This document shows positions 56,901-64,000 of a stretch of DNA of 64,000 nt, piece by piece. The notes under the pieces were generated by a model, which made no database searches, was not told where the DNA came from, and was given only the letters and a program-made list of their open reading frames with translations. Positions within the stretch are counted from its first letter, which is position 1; the number at the start of each line of letters is the position of its first letter. The DNA is taken from assembly GCA_030285985.1 (NCBI GenBank), contig CP127384.1:2344501-2408500 (forward strand). Reading direction: 5' to 3'. Source of the DNA: Aquidulcibacter paucihalophilus (lineage in GTDB: Bacteria > Pseudomonadota > Alphaproteobacteria > Caulobacterales > Caulobacteraceae). A program made the position numbers and the translations under genes.

Positions 56901-59900
56901 CGAGGTCCAGCTTGTTCAGGATCGACGCGCCGGTGACCGAGCCGCCGCTGAGGTCATAGGTTCCGGCCGTTCCGTTGGCTGCCGTTCCGTCGCCAAGGCC
57001 CCGCAGTTGCAGCGTGTTGGTTCCGCCGCCCAGATCCGCCGTGCCGAATATGGCCGCGCCGAGGGTTCCGGCGTTCTGCAGGGTGATGCCCGAGGTCCCG
57101 TCGGTCGTCGCCAGACCGGCCGTGCCCCGCCCGCTGTAGACCGACAGGCTGTCATCGCCCGCTCCCGTCAGGATCGAGCCGGTCGTCGAGCCGGCATGCA
57201 GGTTGATGGTGGTCGCTGCGTCGGAGAACTGGCGGAAGCCTCCACCGACGGCCGCCCCGCCGATGGCGGTTCCGTAATTGTTGAACGTGGTGACACCGAA
57301 TGTCTGGATCGCGTTGCCGAACGCGACGTCCGTGCCGCCCTCCAGCAGGCCGCCCGCAGCATTCGAGACCGTGCTGGCGCCACTGCTCAGGTTAATCGCC
57401 GCATAGGTCGGTTCGATACCCGTCCCTGCCCGGTCGGTGACGGTGATCGAGCCCGAGTTCAGGATCGTCGCGCCGAGCGCCCAGATGGCGTCCTGGGTGT
57501 TGGGGGCATAGCCCTGGCCGCCCCGGATCGCGCCGGTGTTGGTCAGGTTCAGCGTGCCGGCGTTGGAGAAGATCGCAGCGCCGCCGCCGCGGATCGTGCC
57601 GCTGTTGTTGATCGTGCCGCCGTTGGCGAGGTTGATCGCATAGCCGGTGCCGCCGAACGTGTAGACGCCCGCGCCGTCGACCGAGCCCGTGCCGATCAGA
57701 CCGGCGTTGGTGATGATGGTCGTGCCAATGGTTGAGATCGCGGCGTCGCTGCCAACAATCTGACCCGAGAGATTGTTGGTGATCGAGACCGCGCCGCTGC
57801 CCGCCGCGACGATGCCGCCATTGGCGCCGCCTAGGATGCGGCCACTGTTGTTGAGCGTCAGACGCGACGAGCCGCCCGTAGCGATTGCGACAGCGCCGCT
57901 GATCTCAGCGCCCGCGGCGTTGGTCACCGAGAGCAGCCCGCCATAGTTCGTTGCGCCCTGCAGCGAACCGCTGATGATGCCACCGGCTCCACCGCTGATC
58001 GTGCCGGCGTTGTTGGTGACGGTGACGCCCGCGAGCCGCGACAGCACGCCGAAGCCCGTGGTGGCATTGTTGCCGCCCGTCAGGATGCCGGAGTTCGTGA
58101 TCGTCGAAACGCCAAAGCCCGTGCCGAAGGCCGCGTCCGTGCCCGCCGTGATTGTACCGGTGTTCGTCGCCGTCAGCCCGCCGTTGGTGAGGAGACCGGT
58201 GTTCGAGCCGGTCACCGTGCCGGCGTTGCTGAAGGTGTGCCCGCCCCCGGTGTTAAACCAGACGCCCACAAAGGCGTTGAGCGTTGAACCGGTCAGGATC
58301 GACACCGTCGCCGGCGAACCATTGCCGTTCATGGTGATGCCGTACCCCGTCCCGGTCGTCACGGTGAGCGACCCGTCCAGCGTGAGGCTGGATCCGGGAA
58401 CGAGAGTCCAGCCCGGGCCGGTAGCGCGGCTGCCCGTCAGGGTCAGGTTGCCCGACTGGTGGTTGTAGCTGTCGAAATTGCTGAGGTTTGAGAGGTTCAG
58501 CGAACCGCTGACTCCCTCGCCGAGGGCGCTGTTGAAGACGTCGCTAGAACCCGTGCCGGCGTTGATGACGCCACCGATCGTGCCGCCCTGCCAGTTGAAC
58601 GTGTCATTGGCCGAACCAAAGGTCGCAGCCAGCATCGAACCGGTTGATGCAAGCGTGAAAGTCATCGCCCCTAGAGCAGAGGAGCCGTTGTAGTTACCCG
58701 TCATCGCCCCGGCGAGGGAGACCGTCGTGGTGCCGCTACCGTTGATCACGTTCACGCCGCCGGTGGTCGATCCTTCGCGCAGATCGAGAATATTGGCGCC
58801 GCTGCCCTGGTTGAACAGAGCGATCGCAGGCGTGCCGTTACCCCCGCCATTGCCGGTGATTGAGCCGCCGGACAGGTTGGTGATCGACGTCACATAGGCG
58901 CCGTTGCCCCCGGAGTAGATGCCAGCGCCGCCCGCCGCGATCGTACCGGAGTTGGTGATTGTCAGACCCGTATTGGCGGAAATGCCGATTGCGCTGCCGA
59001 CGGTCGTGATCGAGCCGAAATTGGTGACGTTGCCCGCCTGCGCAAACTGGATGGCCGAGTTCGCGTTCGTGGTGGAATTGCTGATCGTGCCGTTGTTGAC
59101 GACCACGCCATCGCCGGACTGCATCAGAATAGTGCGACCGTTGGTGCCACTGGCTGCGATCGTCGCGCCCGCCCCGACATTGATGGTGTAGCCTTGGCCG
59201 ACCGTATTCACCGCAGCCAGCCCGCCGCCCGTAATGTCGGCGTTCAGGTTCAGGACGTTGCCGGTGGTCGCAGCACTGGACGAATAGATTGCGCTGCCGG
59301 TCGCGGTGATCGCCGCAGTGTTGGTCACCGAAACGATGCCGGCGCCGGCATTCGTCGCGCTCACGCCGGTCGCGAAGGCGGTCAGGTTGCCGATCGCGGC
59401 CCCCACCGTGACATTGACGGCGGCCGTTCCACCCGAACTGGACGCAATTATCCCGGTTCCGTTGCCCGCTACGTTGCTGTTGATCGTGCCGGCACCGCTG
59501 GTAGTGACATCCGCCCCGTCCGTGTTGGTGGTGTGGATGCCCGTCGGCGCGACGATCGCCGCCTGGGACTGGATGTTGCTGCGGCCGCCCGTGGCGTCCG
59601 CGCGGATCCCGGTCACCAGGGCATTGATCGACCCACCGGTCATCTCAATGAAGCTGCCGTAGAAATTGCTGGCGTTGATGCCGGTGTCGAAGCCCGAGAT
59701 CGTGGACGTACCGAGCTGAATACCGGCGTTGACGCCGCTGACGGCATTGAATCCCGCGACATGGGTGCCGTTGGCCACGAACGACAGGCTCTGGCCGGAC
59801 GCGTCGAACGATATGAAGCCCGACGGCGCCTGCAGGTTTATGCCGTAGCTGCCGGTGAAGGTGGACCCACTGGAGGTAATACCGACGCCCAGGTTGGCGT

Positions 59901-60348
59901 TGGTCGTGACGAACAGGGCAGAGCCGCCGTTGACCGTCGTCGTCAGGGTGCTCACGCCGGACAGGGTTACACCGGTCGAGTTCAGGCCACTGGTCGAGCC
60001 CACGACGCGCAAGGCGTCTGAAGTGGGCGAACCCGTCGTATTGTTGATGGTGACGCCGATGACGTTGGTCAGCGTCGACTGGGTCACATTGGTCAGCTGG
60101 ACGCCGCCGCCAGACCCCGACTGGTCACTGACCGTAGGATTGCTACCGCCGGTCCGGCCGATGGTCCCTCCCCCGGCCGGGCTGGCGACCGTCGTCTGGG
60201 CGAAGGCACCGGACGCCGCCAGCGACGCCGCGACCAGTGCCGTCGAGGCCAGAAGGCCTGCGCGGACGCGGCGACGCGTGCGCTCGGAGGCTGCGTTGGA
60301 CGACTGGGCGGCCGCGCCGGCGGCGCGTTTCGAGATCTTGCTGGTCAT
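47965..60348 (-). CDS. Giant autotransporter adhesin-like protein
   Basis: 4127 residues, one uninterrupted 12.4-kb gene. Start ATG 60348 with AGGTGGG five bases upstream; an in-frame GTG at 60357 is less likely. A long basic N-region (RTRRRVRAG) precedes a signal peptide ending GAFA-QT. The passenger is Gly/Thr/Asn/Ser-rich with hundreds of short beta-helix turns (ITNSGTI, VTNAGTI type) and autotransporter-associated repeats. Residues encoded at 51738-49807 form seven tandem 92-residue repeats. The last ~280 residues form an autotransporter beta-barrel (GGWVSVFTGDQELEG ... FGMKLNVRW, terminal aromatic). Expected surface-exposed; adhesion or biofilm role inferred from family. No protease motif seen. 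Confidence 0.92.
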   Translation of the reverse strand: MTSKISKRAAGAAAQSSNAASERTRRRVRAGLLASTALVAASLAASGAFAQTTVASPAGGGTIGRTGGSNPTVSDQSGSGGGVQLTNVTQSTLTNVIGVTINNTTGSPTSDALRVVGSTSGLNSTGVTLSGVSTLTTTVNGGSALFVTTNANLGVGITSSGSTFTGSYGINLQAPSGFISFDASGQSLSFVANGTHVAGFNAVSGVNAGIQLGTSTISGFDTGINASNFYGSFIEMTGGSINALVTGIRADATGGRSNIQSQAAIVAPTGIHTTNTDGADVTTSGAGTINSNVAGNGTGIIASSSGGTAAVNVTVGAAIGNLTAFATGVSATNAGAGIVSVTNTAAITATGSAIYSSSAATTGNVLNLNADITGGGLAAVNTVGQGYTINVGAGATIAASGTNGRTILMQSGDGVVVNNGTISNSTTNANSAIQFAQAGNVTNFGSITTVGSAIGISANTGLTITNSGTIAAGGAGIYSGGNGAYVTSITNLSGGSITGNGGGNGTPAIALFNQGSGANILDLREGSTTGGVNVINGSGTTTVSLAGAMTGNYNGSSALGAMTFTLASTGSMLAATFGSANDTFNWQGGTIGGVINAGTGSSDVFNSALGEGVSGSLNLSNLSNFDSYNHQSGNLTLTGSRATGPGWTLVPGSSLTLDGSLTVTTGTGYGITMNGNGSPATVSILTGSTLNAFVGVWFNTGGGHTFSNAGTVTGSNTGLLTNGGLTATNTGTITAGTDAAFGTGFGVSTITNSGILTGGNNATTGFGVLSRLAGVTVTNNAGTISGGAGGIISGSLQGATNYGGLLSVTNAAGAEISGAVAIATGGSSRLTLNNSGRILGGANGGIVAAGSGAVSITNNLSGQIVGSDAAISTIGTTIITNAGLIGTGSVDGAGVYTFGGTGYAINLANGGTINNSGTIRGGGAAIFSNAGTLNLTNTGAIRGGQGYAPNTQDAIWALGATILNSGSITVTDRAGTGIEPTYAAINLSSGASTVSNAAGGLLEGGTDVAFGNAIQTFGVTTFNNYGTAIGGAAVGGGFRQFSDAATTINLHAGSTTGSILTGAGDDSLSVYSGRGTAGLATTDGTSGITLQNAGTLGAAIFGTADLGGGTNTLQLRGLGDGTAANGTAGTYDLSGGSVTGASILNKLDLGAWTLTGDGAGITTINAGDGGGNDGLLILNGTGLTAGITINGATVRAMNAAALGTGLITMINPTLQFGASGTYTNAISLAASDTVNDPTNLQTFGTGIIATLSGAITQATAGQPLVFSSVDANGVANAGTFVLTNTGNSWTGQTRINSGTTLQGLTTTISGGSVLNNGALVFSQGSAGNFASAISGTGSLRMTSGGAVTLLGTNTFTGGTTVDGFSNLLIGNGGTTGSITGPISLVNSNVWFNRNDGYVNSSNITGNSGSQVFLAGTLTLNGSITGSGVVVQGVGTSVTLGGAVSGANASAVTVNSGNLSVANTGSIQGGQFIAVRLASTGSTLNNLGSITNVGTGADGTIGAAVYVSSASGTTTINNGSLTDTGAGSLIQGSNAGIRHQGGTDTLVVNNYGNVIGNLYNGIENSAGNLTVNNFAAGLIRGRYTGIVGGGVMNFTNAGVISSTDASGNGITSAGGTLILANQAGGQVTGGAIGILANGGSTSIVNAGTITAQTGAAIQAGGGALALSNQVGGSISGATFGVRSVGAISGSNAGTISGSSGDGLNLSNGGSFTNALGGTISGLGTNGWGIRNTGSALTLGNAGTISGLGDGISSTAGLILTNSGTISGTNYAGVAIRGGGSVTNSGTITGNGFYGIQNATNTGTVTITNQSGGVIGGAGSILIDGSSATTINLQAGSTTNGDIRVAAAGGVTATIAGTLNGAYNAGSTSGIDILTLASTGSMTSANLGAGADMFTYQGGSVSGVLDGGTGTDSFASTLGGAGVATLSLSAITGFETFAHNSGQLTLTGAGGFTNGATVNGGTLLVNGTLAADTLVNSGATLGGSGTINGALTIADGGILTGAQGSDLAIGALNLSSGSIINATFSGAGGPALFAISDDLTLDGTLNVASSGAYGFGVYGLMTYGGVLTDNGLTVGTTPGGTQRVSVQTSVAGQINVIHAPTTLLFWDGGNGGQHDNGAVNGGAGVWTAAGSEWTDANGLFNGAMEPQPGFAIFQGTGGLITVDDVAGAVGVTGMQFAADGYSIQGDSINLAAATTTIRVGNGTLAGAGWTTTIGSELTGAGQLARTDLGTLILTAGNTYTGGTSIDTGRLQIGAGGTTGSILGAVTLANGGTLAFARSDNQVFNNAVSGTGTVVINGVVTLTGPITATNGVNVGAGSVATLSNVSLTAGNAVVMSGANATVNVASGGVVQSLNGTGVFVTAANGFVDNLGTISGTATAVFANADLTLTNGASGSITGLFAISALQNLNLTNNGSIDATVANFNSSGIYAGGTGTILNTGSITSGTNAIYTQGTGSVTNSGLIRGGGAASTIRLFGANSIVTNQAGGEINTSGTGTGVYLDGTGSTVLNAGTIRGANAVSLVGSGGALTNSGTLIGLVGSGVVGNGGVVTNLAGGSITGQLSGATFVAAAGSVNNAGSIVGTTAHGVNLNAGGLVDNSGSISGALVGVRSLAGLNLTSSGSISGGGNAVESVGAFNDTLTFLTGSTTTGSVLSDGGDDLISLAGLLTGSVGAGAGTDTVTLFDTGSFSGILDGGDGFDAFVLDGGGVGTVDIGTVVNFESRTMQGAGVFALTGADTSSAGWTINAGVLTASGGLAIGDDVTVTVGANGILALLSDEAIGSLVGAGQVDLGANTLGVVNGGAYAGVIGGSGGLTLLGGTLTLSGTNTYTGVTAIEGGALVLGASDVLSDLTGVNVATGAILDLGAFNDTVGILALSGTLNGTGTLTAGEYQLNAATVNANLGAGNLFQVSGVSTLNGASASEAVAITGGTLSLGTADRLSDTATVVVASGADLNLNAFDDTIGLLGLSGTLNGTGTLTAGEYQLNGATVNANLGAGNLFQVSGMSTLNGTSASEAVTVAGGTLTLGAADRLSDTATLMVGASGVLDLGAFDETVGIAGLSGTLDGIGTLTAGEYQLNGATVNANLGAGNLFQVSGVSRLNGTSASEAVTIAGGTLTLGAADRLSDTATLVVGADGTLDIGAFDEAVGIAGLSGTLNGTGTLTASEYQLNAATLNANLGAGNLFQVSGVSTLNGTSASEAVTVAGGTLSLGAADRLSDTATLLIGTGGTLDLGAFDETVGLAGLNGTLNGTGTLTASEYQLNAATVNANLGAGNLFQISGISTLNGTAASEAVTMAGGTLALGASNRLSDTATVVVGSGAVLNLNAFNDTVGLFGLSGTLNGTGTLTAGAYQLTGATVNANLGAGDLIQISGVSTLNGTSGSQMVSIVGGTLDLGASNRLSDTATVVVGSGAVLNLNAFNDTVGLFGLSGTLNGTGTLTAAETQLSGATVNANLAGARLFNLAGESILNGTAAQNLVSVQGGTLRLGASERLSDTATVSVSSGATLAVGAWQERIGSLYGMGDVSIGSTGRLTLGGAESGFGGRLSGAGTLAHAGGLFTLLGDHTIANIINQSGELRFLGSTTGAVSVTGGTLTGAGTIGGALTVSNGAVLSPGLAGQLNGIGGFTVGGLNLTGGRLNLDVTGTAAGSLIDQIRVLGTATLTGGTVSPLFQGPASGFDFSTRYLFLQANRLVGTFSNGSAFTAAAQDGLFWRVRYDLAPNSAVLELRQLTDFDPGQSGTANQGAVGVAFSGGQLEASDDYAGVLSILSGLSDAERNTAFDSVSGEALADMTTSLFSANDHFMQTVQSSGGRGDNNAGSLSFASQLSLTADRASPASQLAGVLNAYDPGASMNGASGGWVSVFTGDQELEGKKPGQATVDSRHSGFAGGYGVSNGPWSFGGAAGVSRMEGDVVDRASRYETDLSHAAGYFGYDDGQWAADVTASVFGGEADTRRTVSVGAFSGTAIGDTHAEGQAIAASVARRFHLEDDGTIALGVIGTLSNASVDGFTETGAGALSLTVAGLERDWQTLNISARAAQPYRVNGRTMKVYGGLGVLLTTGDRQATGDMRFSGAPTGFGAFTIEGAETPPLAGVTEFGLEVEAADGVSISAGYRGLFSERLNDNQFGMKLNVRW
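49807..51738 (-). repeat. Seven tandem 276-bp repeats inside the autotransporter
   Basis: The anchor TGCCGTTCAG (or variants) recurs at 50061, 50337, 50613, 50889, 51165, 51441 and 51717, exactly 276 bases apart with no indels. Each unit encodes 92 residues of the type LSGTLNGTGTLTAGEYQL...TVNANLGAG...ADRLSDTATVVV. Neighbouring units share stretches of over 100 near-identical bases, so copy number may vary by recombination. Confidence 0.92.
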
Positions 60349-61072
60349 GTCGCCCACCTACCCGACCCCGTCCATCGGACAGGGTCGCCAAAAAACGGCG
60401 GACCAACGCGGACATGCCGTGGGGACCTACAACTCCCCAGTGCGGAACTAACACCGGTCTCCAAGGTGAGGAATGTCTGGGAATCTCAATGACTGAGACG
60501 TTCAGGCAAGGTTTCAGTAACCATGTCCGGTTGACATTTCCAGCTTCCGCCCGTCAGTGCCCCAGATGCTATCCAGGGCCAGAAACAGCCGATCGATCAG
60601 CGGCGTTGCCAGACGAAGTTCCGGAAATAGTTGAGTTTGTTGGGCCGTGGGACGGCACTCCATCCCTTGCGCGCATCATCGGGCCAAACGGCAGGGCCCG
60701 TCCTGCCCCCGGACTCGCAGGCATGCAGGCTTGCCGGGCACGGCACGAGCGACGAGTTGGTTACGCCGCCGGATCATCAACTATTACGTGCGATCCGTCA
60801 GCGGCAGACCCGCCATCACACCACTTAGCTTTCCGCACCTCAGCGCCGGCCAGGGCCGCCCGTGGAGGCGAGCGCGCGGCCCTGGCCGGCAACGCCGTCT
60901 CTGTGACCTGTCCTGAAAGACAGGCCATCGACCCCCGTTCTTGTCTGCCCGTCTCACCCCTTGAGACTCACAGGCAATATTTTGTATTCCTTGGCAGTTC
61001 GTTGGCAATTCAACGCGCACTAGGCCAATCGAACCCCTGTAGTCGTGTGAGGACCGTCCGACATTCCGGCGG
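60349..61072. other. Intergenic region between divergent autotransporter and AraC genes
   Basis: About 724 bases with no convincing gene; the open frames here lack starts, ribosome sites and coding character. It should contain the promoters of both flanking genes. The only clear structure is the long hairpin at 60845-60890. Confidence 0.5.
60845..60890. repeat. 15-bp perfect inverted repeat
   Basis: Arms GCCGGCCAGGGCCGC (60845-60859) and GCGGCCCTGGCCGGC (60876-60890) with a 16-base loop. No T-run follows. It lies about 500 bases upstream of the autotransporter and 180 upstream of the AraC gene. Could be a regulatory hairpin, a terminator for an unseen transcript or a small mobile repeat. Confidence 0.6.
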
Positions 61073-62134
61073 TTGTATAGGGTTCTTGAGTTGCCGAGTT
61101 CGCGTACGCTTTCCTGGGATGTTTCGACCCGCACACTGCCCGACGCCTTTGAGCGCTATCTCGCGGGAATAGCGGACCTGTATGACGTTGCGGACGTCAG
61201 CGAGACAGATCGTCGGAACTTCTTCAACACCACAACGGCCACGCTGTCCCCCTCAGGCTCTATCGGCCAGGGCCGGTCCGTGCGCCAGACACTTGCCCGG
61301 GGTCCCACCACGCTGCGGCGGTCTGATGTCGACGGTCTCAACATATTCATCAACCGCACCGCCCTGATCGGGGACTGCGACGGCAGGCCGGTGGACGCCC
61401 AGCCTGGCGCCCTGCAGTTCCGTGACATGAGCCGACCATCCACCTCCCGCTTTGATTCCGTCGACGTCATGACCGTCCTGGTCCCGCGCCACATCGTCCC
61501 GCTGGTGTTGTTGAGACCCGACATTCATGGACTCGTCATCCCGCCAGAAAGTCCCGGGGTCCGACTGATCCAGGCCCAGATGATCACCTTGCTCGACCTG
61601 GCTGATGACCTCGGCGAGGCCGAACTGGAGACAGCAGTGCAAGCGCTTTTGCTCGTTGCGTCCCATATTGCGGGTGCCAGGGTCTCGGTCGGGGGACCCG
61701 AGCTTGCAGCGCTGCAAGGCGCTGTTCGCCGGGCCGCCGCCGAATACGTGGAGGGGCGCATCGACGCCCTGGACCTGCCCATCAACATCGATGCCGTCGC
61801 CCATGCCGGCGGCGTCTCACGCGCGACGCTCTATCGAGCCTTCGACGGCGAGGGTGGGGTCAACCGGTACATCCAGGATCGCCGCCTGCACCAGGCCCGG
61901 AGCGCCCTGCGCCGCCGCCGGGGGGCGAGCCCCACGATCGCGGAAATTTCCCACGACTACGGCTTCGCTTCCCCAAATCACTTCAGTCGGCTGTTCCGGA
62001 CCCGCTACGGCTATTCACCGAGCGAGGTCAGCGGCCCGGAAGCGTCACCCGGCATCTCGATGTCGAGCGGGCCCATGCGGCACGACATCCTCGGCGCCTG
62101 GCTCAGGGACCCGCGCAAGGGTGACGGCCTCTGA
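61073..62134 (+). CDS. AraC-family transcriptional regulator
   Basis: Up to 353 residues. The N-terminal part (about 20-150) has the AraC-binding-like pattern FFNTTTATLSPSGSIGQG, RSDVDGLNIFINRTA. The C-terminal part (about 235-325) is the AraC double helix-turn-helix: VSRATLYRAFDGEGGVNRYI, then RLHQARSALRR and ISHDYGFASPNHFSRLFRTRYGYSPSE. The start is uncertain: TTG 61073 opens the frame but has no ribosome site, and later TTG codons are possible. The autotransporter gene is divergent, so it may be a target; this is positional inference. Confidence 0.86.
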   Translation: MYRVLELPSSRTLSWDVSTRTLPDAFERYLAGIADLYDVADVSETDRRNFFNTTTATLSPSGSIGQGRSVRQTLARGPTTLRRSDVDGLNIFINRTALIGDCDGRPVDAQPGALQFRDMSRPSTSRFDSVDVMTVLVPRHIVPLVLLRPDIHGLVIPPESPGVRLIQAQMITLLDLADDLGEAELETAVQALLLVASHIAGARVSVGGPELAALQGAVRRAAAEYVEGRIDALDLPINIDAVAHAGGVSRATLYRAFDGEGGVNRYIQDRRLHQARSALRRRRGASPTIAEISHDYGFASPNHFSRLFRTRYGYSPSEVSGPEASPGISMSSGPMRHDILGAWLRDPRKGDGL

Positions 62135-62153
62135 CGACAGGCCAGGGTGCCGG

Positions 62154-62171
62154 CCGGGCCTCAGGGCCCGG
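62154..62171. terminator. Hairpin after the AraC gene
   Basis: CCGGGCC / GGCCCGG 7-bp stem with a 4-base loop, between the AraC stop (62134) and the convergent methyltransferase stop (62205). Confidence 0.5.
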
Positions 62172-62204
62172 AACGCCACCGTGGCGAGCCCCCTTCCCTC
62201 GGCC

Positions 62205-62894
62205 TCAGAGCAACCGGAGGGCCGGCGTCAGCAGATGGAATTCGTGCAGGGCTGCAATCCCCCGGAACAGGGGGATGGCCAGAAGCATCACCGAACTGTC
62301 ACGCAGGGTGGTCAGGAAATACTCGGGTGCCATCACCAGCGCAGGCTCGTCACGCCAGCCGGACCAGCGCGGCCAGAACCGCGGCGTCCTGTCGTGATAG
62401 CGTCGGTAGTCTTCGCCGAACGTCCCCGTCAGCCAAGCTTCCTCCCGCCGCACCGTGGCGAAAAACACGGTCATCGCGATGGCTGTGAACAGGCCAGCAA
62501 GTGTCAGGCTTCCGGTCTGCGCGCCCATGCCGAAGGCACCCAGGAAGCTGAAGACATAGAGGGGGTTCCGGGAGACTGAATACGGCCCCCGATCGACGAT
62601 CTCCGCCTTCTTGCGGCCGCCGATATAGAGCGAGCACCAGGCGCGACCGACGATGGCCACCACAAGCACCATCACGCCGATACCGAGGATGATCGCGTGG
62701 GTGGCCGTCCCGGTGAGGACGGGGGCCGTCACCAGGGACAGGCCGATGACCGCGAGGATCGCGACCAGCAGCACCGCCTTGCGGATCCGCTGGACGCGCT
62801 GGATGGCACCGGGATCGGGCCGAACGTCGTTTGGCAGCACGGCCTCGATCACAGCCTTCTCTGCCGTTCCGGGTTCGGCGAGCAAGTCAGTCAC
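62205..62894 (-). CDS. ICMT/PEMT-like membrane methyltransferase
   Basis: 229 residues with membrane helices near 39-57, 66-84, 110-130 and 135-150. The motif RGPYSVSRNPLYVFSFLG is typical of the isoprenylcysteine carboxyl methyltransferase-like and phospholipid methyltransferase families, followed by REEAWLTGTFGEDYRRYHDRTPRF, which binds S-adenosylmethionine. The start is GTG 62894, overlapping the TPR stop (GTGA). Substrate unknown; a lipid or isoprenoid is likely from the family. Confidence 0.84.
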   Translation of the reverse strand: MTDLLAEPGTAEKAVIEAVLPNDVRPDPGAIQRVQRIRKAVLLVAILAVIGLSLVTAPVLTGTATHAIILGIGVMVLVVAIVGRAWCSLYIGGRKKAEIVDRGPYSVSRNPLYVFSFLGAFGMGAQTGSLTLAGLFTAIAMTVFFATVRREEAWLTGTFGEDYRRYHDRTPRFWPRWSGWRDEPALVMAPEYFLTTLRDSSVMLLAIPLFRGIAALHEFHLLTPALRLL

Positions 62895-63541
62895 AGGTGA
62901 GTCCTGACCTGGGCGAGGAGGGTACGGGCCTCGGCCTTCCGGCCGCGGTCGGCGGCCGCCCGGCCCGGGCGGGCCGGCGCTGCCAGCGCCCGTTCCAGCG
63001 AGCGCGCTGCGCCCGCGTAGTCATGCTCACGGTTGAGCAGATCTCCCATGAAGTAGTTGGCGTCGACGTCATTGGGGGCGATCGTCAGGGCGCGCTGGAG
63101 ATAGGTGCGCGCCCGCGTACGATTGCCGAAGCCGATCGGCGCGCCGGGCACCTGCGCATAAAGCGATCCCAGCGAGGTGAGGGCGGCCCCGTTGAGCGCC
63201 CGCGGATTGATCGCCTCGGCGCGTTCCAGCAGGGTTCGGGCTTCCCGCGCGAGGCCGAGCCCGCCCAGACCGCCCCGCAGACCGGCTTCGGAGGCAGTGA
63301 TGATGGCACTCCAGATCAGGGGCTCGGCGCGCCCCGGAGAGGCGGCGACGACGGCATCCGCCTGGGTGTTCAGCCGGGCCATCTCGGCCAGCCGCGTCCC
63401 CTGCGGAACCTCGTAATTGATGTGGTCCCAGCTTCGCTGAAGCACGGCGACACGGTCGTCCACCGCGTCGGCGCGAGCTGGCTGGACAGCGGCGAACGTC
63501 AGGACCGAGGTGAGGCCCAGGGCCAGGATCAGGCGTTTCAT
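62891..63541 (-). CDS. Secreted TPR protein
   Basis: 216 residues from ATG 63541 with GAAGGAG upstream. Cleavable signal peptide (MKRLILALGLTSV...ARA-DA) and two or three TPR-like helical repeats (ARTLLERAEAINP, ARTYLQRALTIAPNDVDANYFMGDLL, AARSLERALAAP). Likely a periplasmic scaffold. Second gene of the SDR-TPR-methyltransferase operon. Confidence 0.83.
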   Translation of the reverse strand: MKRLILALGLTSVLTFAAVQPARADAVDDRVAVLQRSWDHINYEVPQGTRLAEMARLNTQADAVVAASPGRAEPLIWSAIITASEAGLRGGLGGLGLAREARTLLERAEAINPRALNGAALTSLGSLYAQVPGAPIGFGNRTRARTYLQRALTIAPNDVDANYFMGDLLNREHDYAGAARSLERALAAPARPGRAAADRGRKAEARTLLAQVRTHL

Positions 63542-63552
63542 GGCGGTCTCCT

Positions 63553-64000
63553 TCAATGCGATTGTGAGGGGGTGAACAGGGCCCGGGCCTTCAGGTCATT
63601 GGCGCGCAGGGCACCGTCGATCAGACCGGGCGCGAAGCCGTTGAGGCGCACGAAGAGCGCCTCGGGGAAGCCGAGGTAGACGTCCTTGCGCCCGTCGCGG
63701 ATGGCGCGGACGATGCGCCGGGCGATCGCTTCGGGTTCGTCCATCGTCATCCCGGTGAGCTTCGCCCAGGCATTGACGGCGTCACTGTTCAGGGGCGTCC
63801 GCACGGCGCGTGGGGCGACGTAGGTGACGCCAACCCCTGTCTGGATCAGTTCGCGGCGAAGCGCCTGGCTGAGCGCGCGAAGGCCCGCCTTGGAGCTGGA
63901 ATAGGTCGCGAAATGGGCGAAGTTGATGGAGCCGAAGATCGAGCCGACATTGGCGATCTGTCCCCTGCCCCGCGCCTTCATGCCCGGCAGAACGGCCTGT
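63553..64000 (-). CDS. Short-chain dehydrogenase, N-terminus beyond window
   Basis: About 149 C-terminal residues are visible and the frame is open to base 64000. Catalytic Ser lies in NVGSIFGSI and the Tyr/Lys pair in YSSSKAGLRAL; PRAVRTPL follows. The tail (DGRKDVYLGFPEALFVRLNG) is typical of SDRs of the DltE/YqjQ sort associated with lipid metabolism. It ends 11 bases before the TPR gene start. Confidence 0.85.
   Translation of the reverse strand, partial: QAVLPGMKARGRGQIANVGSIFGSINFAHFATYSSSKAGLRALSQALRRELIQTGVGVTYVAPRAVRTPLNSDAVNAWAKLTGMTMDEPEAIARRIVRAIRDGRKDVYLGFPEALFVRLNGFAPGLIDGALRANDLKARALFTPSQSH

Noticed and set aside
48412..60451. Many long plus-strand open frames opposite the autotransporter, including 602 and 431 codons
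   Set aside because: They mirror the repetitive minus-strand gene, have low-complexity Pro/Val/Ser or Arg/Gly-rich translations, and lack ribosome sites; the minus strand has a clear signal peptide, repeats and barrel.

Overview
The window is GC-rich, densely packed DNA with many translationally coupled genes, TonB-dependent receptors, a DctA/DctB/DctD dicarboxylate system and a very large autotransporter. It looks like an alphaproteobacterium of the Caulobacterales or Sphingomonadales type; this is inferred from gene content and coding style, not from a marker gene. No rRNA or tRNA gene was recognised.

Region 1 (1-2131) is the end-truncated part of a TonB-dependent receptor on the minus strand. 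Region 2 (about 2.7-37.4 kb) is a catabolic cluster of about 28 genes. It holds two haloalkane-dehalogenase-type hydrolases, two formylglycine sulfatases, two formylglycine-generating enzymes (FGE, one a predicted lipoprotein), three unusually long GST-fold proteins, a YfcG-like GST and a tandem DsbA/HCCA-isomerase-like protein. It also holds a FATP-type acyl-CoA synthetase, a Baeyer-Villiger-type monooxygenase, an HSL-type esterase, an SDR, an enoyl-reductase-type MDR, a GMC alcohol oxidoreductase, an aldehyde dehydrogenase, a MaoC hydratase, an SCP2 protein, a metallo-beta-lactamase-fold hydrolase and a TonB receptor. Two TetR regulators sit inside it. Six genes (21971 back to 14204) form one operon in which every junction is a 4-nt stop/start overlap.

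The most striking unannotated signal is a 23-bp palindrome, TATTGGCA-N7-TGCCAATA. It occurs once in almost every promoter region of Region 2 (11 sites, two of them weak: 2686, 4274, 5619, 7065, 9073, 10757, 22006, 24706, 30442, 34537, 35068) and was not found outside it. It sits in six divergent promoters, including that of the TetR gene at 24743, so that TetR is the best candidate for a cluster-wide autoregulated repressor. The gene set suggests uptake and breakdown of a sulfated, probably halogenated, long-chain or otherwise hydrophobic compound: desulfation, dehalogenation or GSH-dependent steps, alcohol to aldehyde to acid, CoA activation, then hydration/reduction steps. A chlorosulfolipid-like substrate would fit; this is a hypothesis.

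Region 3 (37.4-47.9 kb) is a dicarboxylate-type module. The operon dctA - TonB receptor - secreted hydrolase - MDR runs leftward, and dctB-dctD runs rightward from a shared control region with two tandem inverted repeats of the DctD-site type. The DctD-like regulator lacks an intact GAFTGA loop. Region 4 (47.9-60.4 kb) is one 4127-residue autotransporter gene with seven tandem 92-residue repeats. Region 5 (61-64 kb) has an AraC-family regulator and a short leftward operon (SDR, TPR protein, ICMT-like methyltransferase) that is cut by the window end.
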